From Euryarchaeota archaeon UBA556 (GTDB taxonomy: Archaea; Thermoplasmatota; Poseidoniia; Poseidoniales; Thalassarchaeaceae), in assembly GCA_002494975.1 (NCBI GenBank), contig DADI01000036.1, positions 16,847-22,612 of the forward strand: a DNA stretch of 5,766 nucleotides. The letters are read 5' to 3'. Under the pieces are notes generated by a model. The model had not been told where the DNA came from. It made no database searches and saw only the letters and a program-made list of their open reading frames with translations. Below, one piece after another: positions 5,322 to 5,766 of this stretch. Positions within the stretch are counted from its first letter, which is position 1. Every line of letters begins with the position of its first letter. Both the position numbers and the translations under genes were made by a program.

Positions 5322-5331
5322 TAAATGATTA
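5322..5331 (+). promoter_or_regulatory. Candidate TATA box for the TPR gene
   Basis: In the 75-bp gap after the channel gene, TAAATGATTA at 5322-5331 is centred about 30 bp before ATG 5357, compatible with a leaderless or nearly leaderless transcript. A GGATGA at 5348-5353 just before the ATG is only a loose Shine-Dalgarno match. CATAAT at 5335-5340 is also AT-rich but too close to the start. Confidence 0.4.
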
Positions 5332-5356
5332 AGTCATAATCTATTTTGGATGAAAT

Positions 5357-5766
5357 ATGTCTTTAGCCCCAACTGATTATGATTTCGGAAATGCCGCGAA
5401 CTTTTCATTCGCAACTACGATAACTTGTGCCAATGATGATGCCCGAAAAATGTTTGTCCGTGCTTATGGGCACATGTTGAATTACAACCACGAAGAAGCG
5501 ATTGCATGTTTCAGTAAATGTGCTGAAATCGATCCAGATTGTGCTATGGCATGGTGGGGTATTGCATATTGTGTTTCTTCAAATTACAACTGGGCTCCAG
5601 GCCTAGGTTCAGGGCACGACCATATCCAAAAAGCAATAACTCTCAAAGACGGTTGTTCTGAGTTAGAAAAAGACCTAATTGATGCTCTAGCAGAACGTCA
5701 CTCTGAAGAAGCTCGTGATGCAGCAGATCCTTCAGTCCTCAACATGGGCAATAGTCCTGAATTAAA
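5357..5766 (+). CDS. Tetratricopeptide-repeat (TPR) family protein, N-terminal part (runs off right edge)
   Basis: The reading frame from ATG 5357 stays open for 136 codons to the window end, starting MSLAPTDYDFGNAANF. A TPR unit is visible at about residues 32-66: ARKMFVRAYGHMLNYNHEEA followed by IACFSKCAEIDPDCAMAWWG, with the typical small/aromatic pattern and the D-P-x-x-x-A/x-x-W motif. It continues WGIAYCVSSNYNWAPG, then a second helical pair with EKDLIDALAERHSEEA. This resembles a group of large cytoplasmic TPR proteins with a WGxAYxxxxNYN motif and unknown function; TPRs generally mediate protein-protein contacts. No signal peptide is seen. An in-frame TGA at 5351-5353 excludes an upstream start. 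Five Cys residues in 136 is somewhat high. The missing C-terminal part could hold a further domain, so only the TPR call is made. Confidence 0.8.
   Translation, partial: MSLAPTDYDFGNAANFSFATTITCANDDARKMFVRAYGHMLNYNHEEAIACFSKCAEIDPDCAMAWWGIAYCVSSNYNWAPGLGSGHDHIQKAITLKDGCSELEKDLIDALAERHSEEARDAADPSVLNMGNSPEL

Overview
The window is an AT-rich, gene-dense stretch that looks archaeal. The clearest marker is a Nob1 protein (PIN domain plus zinc ribbon), which archaea and eukaryotes use for 16S/18S rRNA 3' maturation. Other points agree: a tRNA-Glu with an archaeal-type sequence, TATA-like boxes about 25-30 bp upstream of start codons that lack Shine-Dalgarno sites (leaderless transcripts), and oligo-T tracts without hairpins after genes. 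Together with long Asp-rich repeats of the DSDxDGVGDNSDxFP type, this suggests a planktonic marine euryarchaeote, perhaps Marine Group II/III (Poseidoniia). That placement is inference from gene content and style; no search was run.

Layout: 1-62 (minus) is the first 20 codons of a HAD-family phosphatase that runs off the left edge. 63-142 is a divergent intergenic region. 143-409 (+) encodes a MoaD/SAMP1-type ubiquitin-fold sulfur carrier and 460-666 (+) a TatA-type twin-arginine translocase subunit. 667-1161 (minus) is nob1, convergent with tatA so that the two stop codons abut. After a divergent gap, a DedA/YqaA-type (VTT) membrane protein (best start 1265, end 1858) overlaps by four bases (ATGA) a large secreted esterase gene (1855-3990). 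A T-rich tract follows, then tRNA-Glu(TTC) at 4057-4134. Then come an MscS-family mechanosensitive channel (4211-5281) with a leaderless-type promoter, and a TPR-family protein from 5357 that runs off the right edge.

The most remarkable gene is the esterase. A signal peptide and a PHB-depolymerase/feruloyl-esterase-type alpha/beta-hydrolase (apparent triad Ser168, Asp218, His294) are followed by 16 uninterrupted repeats of exactly 22 residues (66 bp) with thrombospondin-type-3-like calcium-binding character. A C-terminal membrane helix with an acidic tail ends the protein. The picture is a hydrolase held away from the cell surface on a rigid, acidic, calcium-binding stalk. The DNA of the repeats records at least one very recent tandem duplication and one longer-range copy event.

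Functional themes are mixed: envelope and export (TatA, DedA, esterase, MscS), RNA maturation (Nob1, tRNA-Glu) and cofactor/sulfur transfer (MoaD-like). Apart from the DedA-esterase pair, which is clearly co-transcribed, the genes look like separate short transcription units. I found no CRISPR array, transposase, integrase or phage gene.
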